Of a stretch of DNA of 18,545 bases, positions 1-6,338 are shown piece after piece. The notes beneath the pieces were generated by a model. That model was not told the DNA's origin, made no database searches, and saw only the letters and a program-made list of their open reading frames with translations. This DNA is from Brevibacillus sp. Lineage in GTDB: Bacteria > Bacillota > Bacilli > Brevibacillales > Brevibacillaceae. Position 1 is the first letter of the stretch, and each line of letters begins with the position of its first letter. A program made the position numbers and the translations under genes. The stretch covers positions 1 through 18,545 of the forward strand of contig JARDZO010000087.1 in the NCBI GenBank assembly GCA_029240815.1. Direction: 5' to 3'.

Positions 1-110
1 CGCTTGATAAAGGTCGATTTTCCCGTACGTACAGGCCCTACCACTCCCAGGTAGATATCTCCGCCCGTCCGTTCGGCAATGTCTTTAAAGATGTCGACTC
101 GTTCCACCAT
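1..110 (-). CDS. spoIVA: Stage IV sporulation protein A, N-terminal fragment (runs off the left edge)
   Basis: Only the first 36 codons are present. The peptide begins MVERVDIFKDIAERTGGDIY and continues into a P-loop, GPVRTGKST, which matches the start of SpoIVA, the mother-cell ATPase that polymerises on the forespore surface and forms the basement layer on which the coat is built and cortex assembly depends. The start ATG (108-110) is preceded by a strong ribosome binding site, AAGGAGGT, at a normal distance. The rest of the gene lies outside the window, so intactness cannot be judged. In B. subtilis the gene is read from a sigma-E promoter; a weak candidate lies at 221-248. Identification rests on the N-terminal match plus the following yphF/yphE/gpsA order. 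Confidence 0.95.
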   Translation of the reverse strand, partial: MVERVDIFKDIAERTGGDIYLGVVGPVRTGKSTFIK

Positions 111-220
111 CGATGACCTCCTTCTATTTGTCTATTTTTACACTATGACCGATTTTCCGAATTATCCCTGACCGCCAGCATTTTCCCCGGGAATCTCGTA
201 CTAGTTTTGTGGACAATACA

Positions 221-248
221 AATATATGTATTTTGGGGATAACTAGAA
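221..248 (-). promoter_or_regulatory. Possible sigma-E-type promoter for spoIVA
   Basis: On the minus strand the motif TTCTAGTT (241-248) is followed after 12 bases by CATATATT (221-228), loosely resembling the sigma-E -35 (TCATATT-like) and -10 (CATACAAT-like) elements. It would give a leader of about 100 bases before spoIVA. The -35 match is poor and the site abuts the upstream terminator, so this is a guess guided by the known sigma-E control of spoIVA in B. subtilis. Confidence 0.3.
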
Positions 249-249
249 C

Positions 250-281
250 AAAAAAAACGACTCTGCTTTGAGTCGTTTTTT
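250..281 (-). terminator. Intrinsic terminator after the yphF gene
   Basis: A perfect 12-base inverted repeat, AAAAAACGACTC / GAGTCGTTTTTT, encloses a 6-base loop. Read on the minus strand the stem is followed by a T run, 6 bases after the lipoprotein gene stop codon. The A/T ends make it potentially bidirectional. It separates the yphE-ferredoxin-yphF transcript from spoIVA. Confidence 0.9.
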
Positions 282-286
282 CTTCC

Positions 287-1012
287 TCACAGTTTTAAGA
301 GTCGTGGCTCTCCATCCACCAGTTCATATGGAAAGGATTTAGCCGGGACAAACATGGATTCACGAGAAAATACATAGCGAGGATCGGTATTTTTCGGTAC
401 AGCCGCCTTCGTATTTCGCAGAAGTTGAGCAATATCTGCAGCGTAATCAATCCCCACTTCTCCCTTTGCATTCATCACGAGAGGAAGCAAGGAATTCCCG
501 AGAGTGGATGGCACTTGCCAGGCTTTCACGCCAATTTCCTTGTGATCAATGGAATAGTAGCCATTCCCCAAGTCATCCTTCACAGGCAGCTTATTAAAAT
601 AATTACGATAACGATCTACCGCACTCTGTACGTCTGCAACCGTGCTTACCGCCCCTAGATGGAGCAATTTTACAGTCGGCTTCGTCTCCACATCGATCAA
701 GACATATTTGAAAACGCCACCTTTTTCAAAGGCATTTCCAGGTACATCTGGCATGTATTTCGGAATCATTTTACGAAAATCAATCTCGTATTTTTCAAAA
801 ATAGGGGTATCCATTTGCTTGGTCACGATTGGCAAAACTGCTGTATCATGTTGAAATTGCTCGATCGCTTTTTGTGTTGCGTCGACGTAGAACGTACTTG
901 GTACTTGATTTTCCGCTTTTCGTTCATCCGGATACAAACAGCCGGACAAAAGGACAGAAACGACGGTCAAGCTCATTATCAGCTTGACCGATTTACGCCA
1001 TGATTGCCACAT
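287..1012 (-). CDS. yphF: YphF-like lipoprotein of unknown function
   Basis: The 241-residue product has a basic start, a hydrophobic stretch (about 10-22) and a lipobox LLSGC with the lipidated cysteine at residue 25, so it should be anchored to the outer face of the membrane. The mature part is mostly soluble and has no motif I can tie to an activity. Its position between spoIVA and a yphE-like gene and its length agree with B. subtilis YphF, also an uncharacterised lipoprotein; the symbol is given on synteny plus lipoprotein architecture. The start ATG follows GAGGTG at a usable distance. It begins 21 bases after the second ferredoxin gene, so it is probably the last gene of that operon, ending at the terminator at 250-281. 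Confidence 0.75.
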   Translation of the reverse strand: MWQSWRKSVKLIMSLTVVSVLLSGCLYPDERKAENQVPSTFYVDATQKAIEQFQHDTAVLPIVTKQMDTPIFEKYEIDFRKMIPKYMPDVPGNAFEKGGVFKYVLIDVETKPTVKLLHLGAVSTVADVQSAVDRYRNYFNKLPVKDDLGNGYYSIDHKEIGVKAWQVPSTLGNSLLPLVMNAKGEVGIDYAADIAQLLRNTKAAVPKNTDPRYVFSRESMFVPAKSFPYELVDGEPRLLKL

Positions 1013-1033
1013 TATGTATGTACACCTCTTACC

Positions 1034-1378
1034 TTAATCTTCGTTTTCCTCACGCTGCTGCCGTTCTAAAGCCGCCTGGACGACGGATTTTAAACGATTT
1101 TCGGGGATTCGCACGACGCAATCCTTTTCGGTTGCTTTTGCTTGACAGCCTAGGCGGATTCCCTGAGCCAAATCCTTCTCCAGCATCTTCCTTTGCTCCA
1201 AAGCAGAGGGAGCAGACAATTCGCCACTCTCCAGCACCACGCGACACATGAGACAGGAGGCATGACCTCCGCAGCGTTGAGGAATAACCACTCGCGCTGC
1301 TGCCGCTGCACTGACGAGCGTTTGACCTGCCCGTGCCTTGACGCTTTTTCCACTCGGTACAAACGTTACTTTTCCCAT
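1034..1378 (-). CDS. [2Fe-2S] ferredoxin, C-x5-C-x2-C type
   Basis: The 114-residue protein has the ferredoxin cluster motif: C36, C42 and C45 (RCGGHASCLMC) and a distant C78 (RLGCQA). The C-x5-C-x2-C spacing is that of adrenodoxin/Isc-type ferredoxins, not of plant-type ones, although the short overall length and the 32-residue gap to the last cysteine are compact. A basic and acidic C-terminal helix (about 95-114) extends past the fold. It should carry single electrons in the cytoplasm; no reductase or client is adjacent. The start follows AGGAGA about 9 bases upstream, and the gene begins 15 bases after the other ferredoxin gene, so the pair is almost surely co-translated from one mRNA. 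Its biological role is unknown. Confidence 0.88.
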   Translation of the reverse strand: MGKVTFVPSGKSVKARAGQTLVSAAAAARVVIPQRCGGHASCLMCRVVLESGELSAPSALEQRKMLEKDLAQGIRLGCQAKATEKDCVVRIPENRLKSVVQAALERQQREENED

Positions 1379-1393
1379 TTCTTGTGTCTCCTG

Positions 1394-1690
1394 TTAGTAC
1401 GGCCGGTGAGCGAGCTTTACATCTCCCTCTTGGACGATCTGAATCTGGCAGCCGAGTCTAAACCCTTCTGCGCGCTCTGCCTTACGGAGCCGGAGCTTTT
1501 CTTCTTTTGTTGTTTCATTCAGGTATTCAGCACCTTCCAGAACAAGCGTACGACACTGCGCACATACCCCGCGTTGGCAAGCATGTCCCCATATAACCTT
1601 ATGCTTTTTGGCAATTGCGACGACGGTCTGGTTCATGTCCACAGGAAATTCGTGGTCCCCAGCACGAGTCACTAGCGTTAATTGAGACAT
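1394..1690 (-). CDS. [2Fe-2S] ferredoxin, C-x4-C-x2-C type
   Basis: The 98-residue protein carries C38, C43, C46 (ACQRGVCAQC) and C81 (RLGCQI), the plant-type ferredoxin spacing, in a small beta-grasp fold. It differs from its downstream neighbour by one residue in the first cysteine interval, so the two are related but not recent copies. I chose the second of two consecutive ATGs (1688-1690) because AAGGAG then lies at better spacing; starting at 1693 adds one residue. The ribosome binding site touches the stop codon of the yphE-like gene at 1703, suggesting translational coupling. Function as an electron carrier is inferred from the fold; partner unknown. Confidence 0.88.
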   Translation of the reverse strand: MSQLTLVTRAGDHEFPVDMNQTVVAIAKKHKVIWGHACQRGVCAQCRTLVLEGAEYLNETTKEEKLRLRKAERAEGFRLGCQIQIVQEGDVKLAHRPY

Positions 1691-1702
1691 CATTCCCTCT
1701 CC

Positions 1703-1927
1703 TTACACAAAAATAACAATAAGGATCATGACAAATACCGCTATAAGCATGAGAAAGGCGCACGTTTTGATTAAAAAACGCAACAGGGCATTGTTCATTT
1801 TCCTAGCGAAAATCATGAGCAGGTTGCAGACGAACATCAGGCCAATGGCCAGCAGAGAGATGTTCATCTTCGTCATAGGATCGATATACATCGGGAAAAA
1901 CAGCATCCTTTGCATTTTTTGCTTCAT
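1703..1927 (-). CDS. yphE: YphE-like small membrane protein (DUF2768-type)
   Basis: A protein of up to 74 residues with two hydrophobic segments: one in the centre (LLAIGLMFVCNLLMIFA) and one at the C-terminus (CAFLMLIAVFVMILIVIFV), joined by a basic loop. The segment beginning DPMTKMNIS resembles the small Bacillus family I know as DUF2768, to which I believe YphE belongs; this is from memory. The start is uncertain: the ATG at 1927 has GAGGG about 12 bases upstream, but it overlaps an extended -10 motif (1926-1931). If that promoter is real, the ATG at 1891 (62 residues, beginning MYIDPMTKMN) is the better start and matches the family length more closely. First gene of the yphE-ferredoxin-ferredoxin-yphF unit. 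Function unknown. Confidence 0.7.
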   Translation of the reverse strand: MKQKMQRMLFFPMYIDPMTKMNISLLAIGLMFVCNLLMIFARKMNNALLRFLIKTCAFLMLIAVFVMILIVIFV

Positions 1928-1935
1928 TATACCAT
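1926..1935 (-). promoter_or_regulatory. Candidate extended -10 promoter of the yphE-ferredoxin operon
   Basis: The minus strand reads TGGTATAAT, a consensus extended -10 (TG-n-TATAAT). No convincing -35 lies 16-18 bases upstream (AGACGG at 17), as can occur for extended -10 promoters. Transcription would begin near 1919, inside the longest version of the yphE-like reading frame, favouring the ATG at 1891. Confidence 0.4.
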
Positions 1936-1965
1936 ACTTCCCTCGTGTCCGTCTGACGGTCGCGA

Positions 1966-1993
1966 ACCTCCATCTGGACATTCGCATAGACTA
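1966..1993 (+). promoter_or_regulatory. Sigma-K-like promoter of the plus-strand gene at 2027
   Basis: AC (1966-1967) is followed after 17 bases by GCATAGACTA, fitting the sigma-K pattern AC-N17-CATANNNTA with -10 at 1985-1993. Transcription would start near 2000 and leave a leader of about 27 bases carrying GGAGGG. The motif is short, so chance matches occur, but spacing and position relative to the gene are right. Confidence 0.5.
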
Positions 1994-2026
1994 TCGTGAT
2001 GAATTCGCCCATTGGAGGGATAGCAA

Positions 2027-2527
2027 ATGAGCAACAAAGTGAGCGGTAATCGGAAATGGCGCAATCCCTACGCACCCATACCCAGCAAGAAGCTGAGTGA
2101 TAAGCTGACAGACGTATCCTTGGCTGTCACACCAAAGAAAGTGGTGCCCGCGGTCGACCTGCGGACGTCTGTATCCAAAATGCGCAACAACATTAAAGGA
2201 ATCAGCAGTACCATCCGTCAAGTCGAAGAGACGATGGATTCGTTGTACGGGGCTATGGAGATCTTTGAAAACTTTGGAAAGCGCCCCGCTGAAAAAGCAG
2301 AACCCGTCGCTTCTGAAAAGCCTGCTTCGAAGCGAAAAGGAGCTTCGGAAGCGTCTAGAATGGTTGAAGAGTCTCCTGAACCGGAAACGTCGACAACAAA
2401 CAGCAATCCGTTGGGCAATATCGACATCGGTCAATTGCTGGGTCTGCTGCAGTCCCCTCTGGTTCAAAATCTGCTGTCGCAAACGGTCGGCAACAGCAGT
2501 TCCAAGCAACGAAAAAAAGAGGGATGA
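2027..2527 (+). CDS. Unrecognised 166-residue protein, possibly made late in sporulation
   Basis: I do not recognise this protein. It has a basic N-terminus rich in Lys, Pro and Asn (1-45), an amphipathic probably helical part (about 46-84), a low-complexity Pro/Glu/Lys/Ser/Thr linker (85-128), a hydrophobic Leu/Gln segment containing IDIGQLLGLLQSPLVQNLL (132-150), and a basic tail. There is no signal peptide and no catalytic motif. The ATG follows GGAGGG by 7 bases. It is a lone plus-strand gene inside a minus-strand cluster, with its own sigma-K-like promoter (1966-1993) and a terminator overlapping its stop codon. A sigma-K promoter would place it in the mother cell late in sporulation, where coat and crust proteins are made; coat association is inference only. 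Confidence 0.75.
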   Translation: MSNKVSGNRKWRNPYAPIPSKKLSDKLTDVSLAVTPKKVVPAVDLRTSVSKMRNNIKGISSTIRQVEETMDSLYGAMEIFENFGKRPAEKAEPVASEKPASKRKGASEASRMVEESPEPETSTTNSNPLGNIDIGQLLGLLQSPLVQNLLSQTVGNSSSKQRKKEG

Positions 2528-2542
2528 GATCCCTCTTTTTTT
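2512..2542. terminator. Bidirectional intrinsic terminator
   Basis: A perfect 14-base inverted repeat, AAAAAAAGAGGGAT / ATCCCTCTTTTTTT, with a 3-base loop. Its loop-side bases include the stop codon of the plus-strand gene (TGA at 2525-2527), and on the minus strand it lies about 105 bases after the spoVIF stop. It probably ends both converging transcripts. Confidence 0.9.
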
Positions 2543-2646
2543 CTTTGTTCTGTAGGTCAGCCATGTCCCTGTAGAGCCATGATTGTTCCTAGTGTTACTG
2601 TATGACGGTTTTCCCATCAGGTAACGGGCATAATCGCCCATTTCTC

Positions 2647-2913
2647 TTATTTCAGGAGCTTTGTCAGGCTCGACATGTCATGGATGTTGATTTCTTGATT
2701 GTAAAACATCTCAATAATCTTATCTTCCTTCTCAGCTGTCAGTTGCTTGCCGGAAAGCGTGGCTAGTGTTTTGATGATTTGACGGAGCTTTTCCTCATCT
2801 TCAAAATCACTTTTTTTCATTTGGCTCGCCAAAGAACGCAGCTTCGATTCGTCGATATTTGTTCCCTTCCCTTTAAAACGATCCAAAAAACCACCAGAAA
2901 ATGGATTACCCAT
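2647..2913 (-). CDS. spoVIF: Stage VI sporulation protein F homologue
   Basis: The 88-residue, charged, probably all-helical protein has the features I associate with the SpoVIF/YjcC family: a short N-terminal FLDRFKGK segment, an LRSLASQ helix, the DFEDEEKLRQIIKTLATLSGK core and a C-terminal SSLTKLLK helix. In B. subtilis SpoVIF is a late mother-cell protein needed for proper coat assembly and GerE-dependent gene expression. The ATG follows a very strong AGGAGGAGG, and a sigma-K-like promoter lies just upstream (2948-2975), which fits that role independently of the protein match. B. subtilis keeps this gene elsewhere on the chromosome; here it sits downstream of gpsA. Family membership is from recollection of the sequence pattern. 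Confidence 0.75.
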   Translation of the reverse strand: MGNPFSGGFLDRFKGKGTNIDESKLRSLASQMKKSDFEDEEKLRQIIKTLATLSGKQLTAEKEDKIIEMFYNQEINIHDMSSLTKLLK

Positions 2914-2947
2914 GATGGACCTCCTCCTGCTACCAATGTTTACACCC

Positions 2948-2975
2948 TATGGTATGTGCAAGAGCCTAAATGTGT
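2948..2975 (-). promoter_or_regulatory. Sigma-K-like promoter of spoVIF
   Basis: On the minus strand AC (2974-2975) is followed after exactly 17 bases by CATACCATA (2948-2956), fitting AC-N17-CATANNNTA. Transcription would start near 2941, about 28 bases before the spoVIF ATG. In B. subtilis spoVIF is sigma-K dependent, which agrees. Confidence 0.6.
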
Positions 2976-2986
2976 GAGGCGTTCGC

Positions 2987-4015
2987 CTACGCATGATCCG
3001 GATTCAAGTATTCCATTTCATATGTTTTCAGTCTTCCCATCAGTTGCTCCACACCTTGCCGGGGATCTTTGCCTTCAAACAAAATTCCGTACAGGACGTT
3101 CGTGATCGGCATCTCCACATCTTCGCGCTTCGCGATCACATTGGCTGCTTGCGTCGTGCGAACTCCTTCCACGACCATTCCAATTTCGGCAAGTACATCG
3201 TCGAGCTTTTTCCCCTGTCCGAGCAGAAAACCAGCGCGCCAATTGCGGCTGTGCTTGCTCGTGCATGTCGCCACCAGATCCCCAATCCCCGCCAGTCCTG
3301 AAAATGTAGGTGGCAAAGCACCGAGCTTCAGACCCAATCGACTAATTTCTGCGAGGCCTCGTGTCAACAAGGCAGCCTTTGCATTGTCTCCAAAACCAAG
3401 CCCATCTGACATGCCTGCTCCGAGAGCAATGATATTTTTCAGAGCTCCCGCGATTTCTGCACCGACTAAATCAGGATTGGTATAGACGCGGAAGTTGCCG
3501 TTCATCAGCAAATCCTGCGCGCGCAGCATGCTGTCTTCCGATTCAGATGCCACGACAACTGTTGTCGGCTGGCGCCGCACGACTTCTTCGGCATGGCTCG
3601 GCCCAGACAACACCGCCAGCCTGGCTGCAATCGACTTAGGTAATTCTTCGTGCATGACCTCAGACATGCGTTTGAGGCTTTCAAGCTCAAAGCCCTTTAC
3701 GGCGTGTATCAGCAGCACATCCTGTGCAAGCATCGGCGCGAGATCACGGCAAATTTGTCGCATCGCATGAGAAGGAACGGCCATGAGTACGACCGGTTTC
3801 CCCGATACCGCCGCACCCAAATCCGAAGTCGCTACAATTCTCGCAGAGAGCTTGGCATCCGGTAAATACTTTTCATTCATATGATTCGCATTAATACTTT
3901 CAGCCTGTTCGGCATTTCGCACCCAGAGCGTGACTTGATGTCCGTTATCCGCCAAAACCGAAGCGAGTGCAGTTCCCCAACTGCCAGCGCCAATTACGGC
4001 AACATTTTGAATCAA
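2987..4015 (-). CDS. gpsA: Glycerol-3-phosphate dehydrogenase [NAD(P)+]
   Basis: GpsA reduces dihydroxyacetone phosphate to sn-glycerol-3-phosphate in the cytoplasm, supplying the backbone for phospholipids. The 342-residue product has the N-terminal dinucleotide-binding motif GAGSWG (9-14), the conserved LSGPSHAEE (136-144), the AGALKN block with the catalytic lysine near 193, and GMSDGLGFGDNAKAAL after it, all standard for the family. I place the start at a TTG (4013-4015): a strong GGAGGGAG lies at 4021-4028, which would be inside the coding sequence if the upstream GTG (4028-4030) were used, and MIQNVAVIGAG agrees with other GpsA starts. It follows plsY by 55 bases and der beyond, so the three are probably one transcript. 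No clear terminator follows before spoVIF. Confidence 0.96.
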   Translation of the reverse strand: MIQNVAVIGAGSWGTALASVLADNGHQVTLWVRNAEQAESINANHMNEKYLPDAKLSARIVATSDLGAAVSGKPVVLMAVPSHAMRQICRDLAPMLAQDVLLIHAVKGFELESLKRMSEVMHEELPKSIAARLAVLSGPSHAEEVVRRQPTTVVVASESEDSMLRAQDLLMNGNFRVYTNPDLVGAEIAGALKNIIALGAGMSDGLGFGDNAKAALLTRGLAEISRLGLKLGALPPTFSGLAGIGDLVATCTSKHSRNWRAGFLLGQGKKLDDVLAEIGMVVEGVRTTQAANVIAKREDVEMPITNVLYGILFEGKDPRQGVEQLMGRLKTYEMEYLNPDHA

Positions 4016-4070
4016 TCGATCTCCCTCCACTTTCCAACCGCTCGCTCTTGAAGGTATATCCCGATCAGAG

Positions 4071-4673
4071 CTAGCCTAGTTTGCGGTGTGATTTGTCTCC
4101 CAGTTTCCTTTCCGTCCCTGCAAAAAGATTTCGGATATTATTATAATGGCGAACATAAGCAAAGACTGTGAGAATCAAACTTGTCCAGAAAAAAGCAATG
4201 GGCTTATCCAATACGTAGACAGCAATGGGCAAAACGGTAACAAGCACCAATGAACCGAGCGATACATATCGAGTCACAGCGATCAGGATGATTGCCAATA
4301 TGGCACCTATAAGAAAAGCTAAGGGAGAGAAGCCCAGAGCTACACCAAGAGTGGTGGCAATGCCTTTTCCCCCGCGAAATCCGAAAAAAATCGGCCAGTT
4401 GTGACCGGCGATCGCAAACAAACCAGATACCGCATATGCAGTAGGATCCCCTGTAATGAGGTGGGTAATCCCCATAGCCGCGAGACCTTTTAGAGCATCC
4501 AGAATCAGTACAGTGATTCCTGGTCCTTTCCCCAGTACTCGCAACGTGTTCGTAGCACCCGCATTGCCGCTACCGTGTGAACGGATGTCAATTCCTGCAA
4601 CTTTTTTGGCGATAAGATAACTAAAGCTGATCGAACCGATTAGGTAACTGATCACCCAGGATAATAACACCAT
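4071..4673 (-). CDS. plsY: Glycerol-3-phosphate acyltransferase PlsY
   Basis: PlsY transfers an acyl group from acyl-phosphate to the sn-1 position of glycerol-3-phosphate, the first step of phosphatidate synthesis, in the membrane. The 200-residue protein has five to seven hydrophobic segments and the three cytoplasmic family motifs: HGSGNAGATNT (33-43), GHNWPIF with RGGKGIATT (90-108), and RHYNNIRNLFAGTE (175-188). The ATG follows GAGAGGAAA. It lies 15 bases after der and 55 before gpsA, whose product is its substrate source, so the coupling makes metabolic sense. In B. subtilis plsY (yneS) is at a different locus, so this arrangement is a lineage difference, though der-plsY-gpsA order is common elsewhere. 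Confidence 0.96.
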   Translation of the reverse strand: MVLLSWVISYLIGSISFSYLIAKKVAGIDIRSHGSGNAGATNTLRVLGKGPGITVLILDALKGLAAMGITHLITGDPTAYAVSGLFAIAGHNWPIFFGFRGGKGIATTLGVALGFSPLAFLIGAILAIILIAVTRYVSLGSLVLVTVLPIAVYVLDKPIAFFWTSLILTVFAYVRHYNNIRNLFAGTERKLGDKSHRKLG

Positions 4674-4688
4674 GGCGGTTTCCTCTCC

Positions 4689-6002
4689 CTACGTTTTTTT
4701 CCTCGTCCAAATACGCACAGGCGTTCCTTCGAAAACAAATGCCTCACGTATTTTGTTCTCTATGTACCGTTCATAGGAAAAATGCATAAGTTCTGGGTCG
4801 TTGACAAACAGAATGAACGTCGGCGGTTTCACAGTCGCCTGCGTAGCATAGTTGATTTTGAGTCGTTTTCCTCTGTCAGATGGCGGCGGTGTCCGAATGG
4901 TTGCATCGGTTACCAGATCGTTCAGGACGGACGTCGGTACACGCATAGCATGTGCTTGGGAAATTTCATTTACTTTTGGCAAAATCGTGTGAACGCGCTG
5001 CTTGGATTTGGCGGACACGTACAGGATCGGTGCGTAATCCAGATACTTGAACTCTTCACGGATCAGCTCCGTAAAGCGCTGCATGGTTTTGTCGTCCTTC
5101 TCCACCGCATCCCATTTGTTTACGACGATCATGATGCCACGACCTGCCTCATGTGCGTATCCGGCGATCTTCTTGTCTTGCTCGATGATCCCTTCTTCTC
5201 CGTTGATCACGACCAGTACCACATCGGAATCCTCGATGGCACGCATGGCACGCATTACGCTGTATTTTTCAGTGCTCTCGTAAACCTTACCTCGCTTGCG
5301 CATCCCTGCAGTATCAACGAGGATGTAGCTTTGACCATCACGTTCGAATGGCGTATCGATCGCATCCCGTGTCGTACCGGCCACTTCACTGACGATAACG
5401 CGTTCTTCTCCTAGGATGGCATTTGTCAAAGACGACTTCCCTACATTCGGACGTCCGATGATTGACACACGGATGGTATCCTCTGAGTATGCTTCATCCT
5501 CTTGGTCTGGAAAATGCAGGACCACTTCTTCAAGCATATCCCCCAGACCTAAACCATGTGAACCAGAAACGGGAAACGGCTCACCCAATCCCAATGAGTA
5601 AAAGTCATAAATATCTGCACGCATTTCCGGATTATCCGCTTTATTCACTGCTAGCACGACTGGTTTACCTGTACGGTTCAGCATCCGTGCCAGTTCCATA
5701 TCAGCGTCTGTAGCACCAGTCCGGCTATCTGCGATCATGATGATCACATCTGCTTCATCAATAGCCAACTCAGCCTGGTACCGCATTTGCGTCAGAATTT
5801 CGTCGGTCTCACCGAACTCGATTCCACCTGTATCGATTACATGAAAGGTATGGGTTAACCATTCTCCTTTTCCGTACAATCGGTCACGGGTAACTCCCGG
5901 CATGTCTTCCACGATGGCGATGCGTTCGCCGATCAGTCTGTTAAAAATCGTGGACTTGCCCACGTTGGGTCTCCCCACAATGGCTACCACTGGCAATCCC
6001 AT
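4689..6002 (-). CDS. der: Tandem-domain GTPase Der (EngA), ribosome assembly
   Basis: Der is an essential GTPase acting in 50S ribosomal subunit maturation. The 437-residue product has two consecutive G domains: the first with GRPNVGKS (10-17), DTGG (57-60) and NKAD (120-123), the second with GRPNVGKSS (183-191), DTAG (230-233) and NKWD (295-298), followed by a C-terminal KH-like domain ending in a basic tail. I use the ATG at 6000-6002, giving [10 protein letters not shown] as in other Der proteins; the frame extends to a GTG at 6014 but that adds MLLI, which relatives lack. The ribosome binding site GAGAGAG is weak and rather far. The gene probably heads the der-plsY-gpsA transcript. Confidence 0.97.
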   Translation of the reverse strand: MGLPVVAIVGRPNVGKSTIFNRLIGERIAIVEDMPGVTRDRLYGKGEWLTHTFHVIDTGGIEFGETDEILTQMRYQAELAIDEADVIIMIADSRTGATDADMELARMLNRTGKPVVLAVNKADNPEMRADIYDFYSLGLGEPFPVSGSHGLGLGDMLEEVVLHFPDQEDEAYSEDTIRVSIIGRPNVGKSSLTNAILGEERVIVSEVAGTTRDAIDTPFERDGQSYILVDTAGMRKRGKVYESTEKYSVMRAMRAIEDSDVVLVVINGEEGIIEQDKKIAGYAHEAGRGIMIVVNKWDAVEKDDKTMQRFTELIREEFKYLDYAPILYVSAKSKQRVHTILPKVNEISQAHAMRVPTSVLNDLVTDATIRTPPPSDRGKRLKINYATQATVKPPTFILFVNDPELMHFSYERYIENKIREAFVFEGTPVRIWTRKKT

Positions 6003-6139
6003 AATCAACAACACTCTCTCTCATTTACTTTTTGAACGTACAAGATAAGCCTTTAAACTCCTATACGCATAAAAACCTTCCACTAAATCGCGGGTCGCTA
6101 CTTACTGAATGAGCGTCGTAGAGGTTCTCTCATTAGCTA

Positions 6140-6169
6140 ATCATACCATAGACTACTTATGCCGAACAA
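6140..6169 (-). promoter_or_regulatory. Candidate vegetative promoter for der-plsY-gpsA
   Basis: On the minus strand TTGTTC (6164-6169) and TATGAT (6140-6145), with TGG before the -10 (extended form), are separated by 18 bases. It overlaps the end of the 60-residue gene and would leave a leader of about 130 bases before der. I see no strong hairpin in that leader (6003-6134) and no gene. Confidence 0.35.
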
Positions 6170-6335
6170 TGATAAGGGTATCCTCGCTCACCTCATGTAC
6201 CATCGCGTCCAAAATCTTCTCCAGCGTAAATGCCACCTGCTGCATTTTTTCTTTATTTGCCTCGATAAAGATGGGCGCTCCACCCGCAATCTTTTCCTTG
6301 CTCAGAGTGATCACGGCCAAGATCTGACTGGGCAT
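6153..6335 (-). CDS. 60-residue partner protein of the YIEGIA membrane protein
   Basis: A small soluble protein with an apparent beta strand (QILAVITLS), a long central helix and a C-terminal strand (DTLIIVRH). Its ATG is preceded by AGGAGGTG, which is built from the last codons of the YIEGIA gene (stop TAG only 3 bases before the ATG), so the two are translationally coupled. Such tight coupling usually means the products act together or in fixed ratio. I recall that short proteins beside YIEGIA genes in other spore formers are annotated as a subunit acting with YIEGIA, but I cannot verify this here. It has no enzyme motif. Most likely a conserved accessory factor with a sporulation role, since YIEGIA proteins are typical of spore formers. 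Confidence 0.8.
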   Translation of the reverse strand: MPSQILAVITLSKEKIAGGAPIFIEANKEKMQQVAFTLEKILDAMVHEVSEDTLIIVRHK

Positions 6336-6338
6336 GAT

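Noticed and set aside
1991..2641. Long minus-strand open frame of 216 codons starting just after spoVIF
   Set aside because: It has almost no ribosome binding site, reads through the perfect terminator at 2512-2542 and is antisense to the well-supported gene at 2027-2527; the composition looks like a shadow frame.
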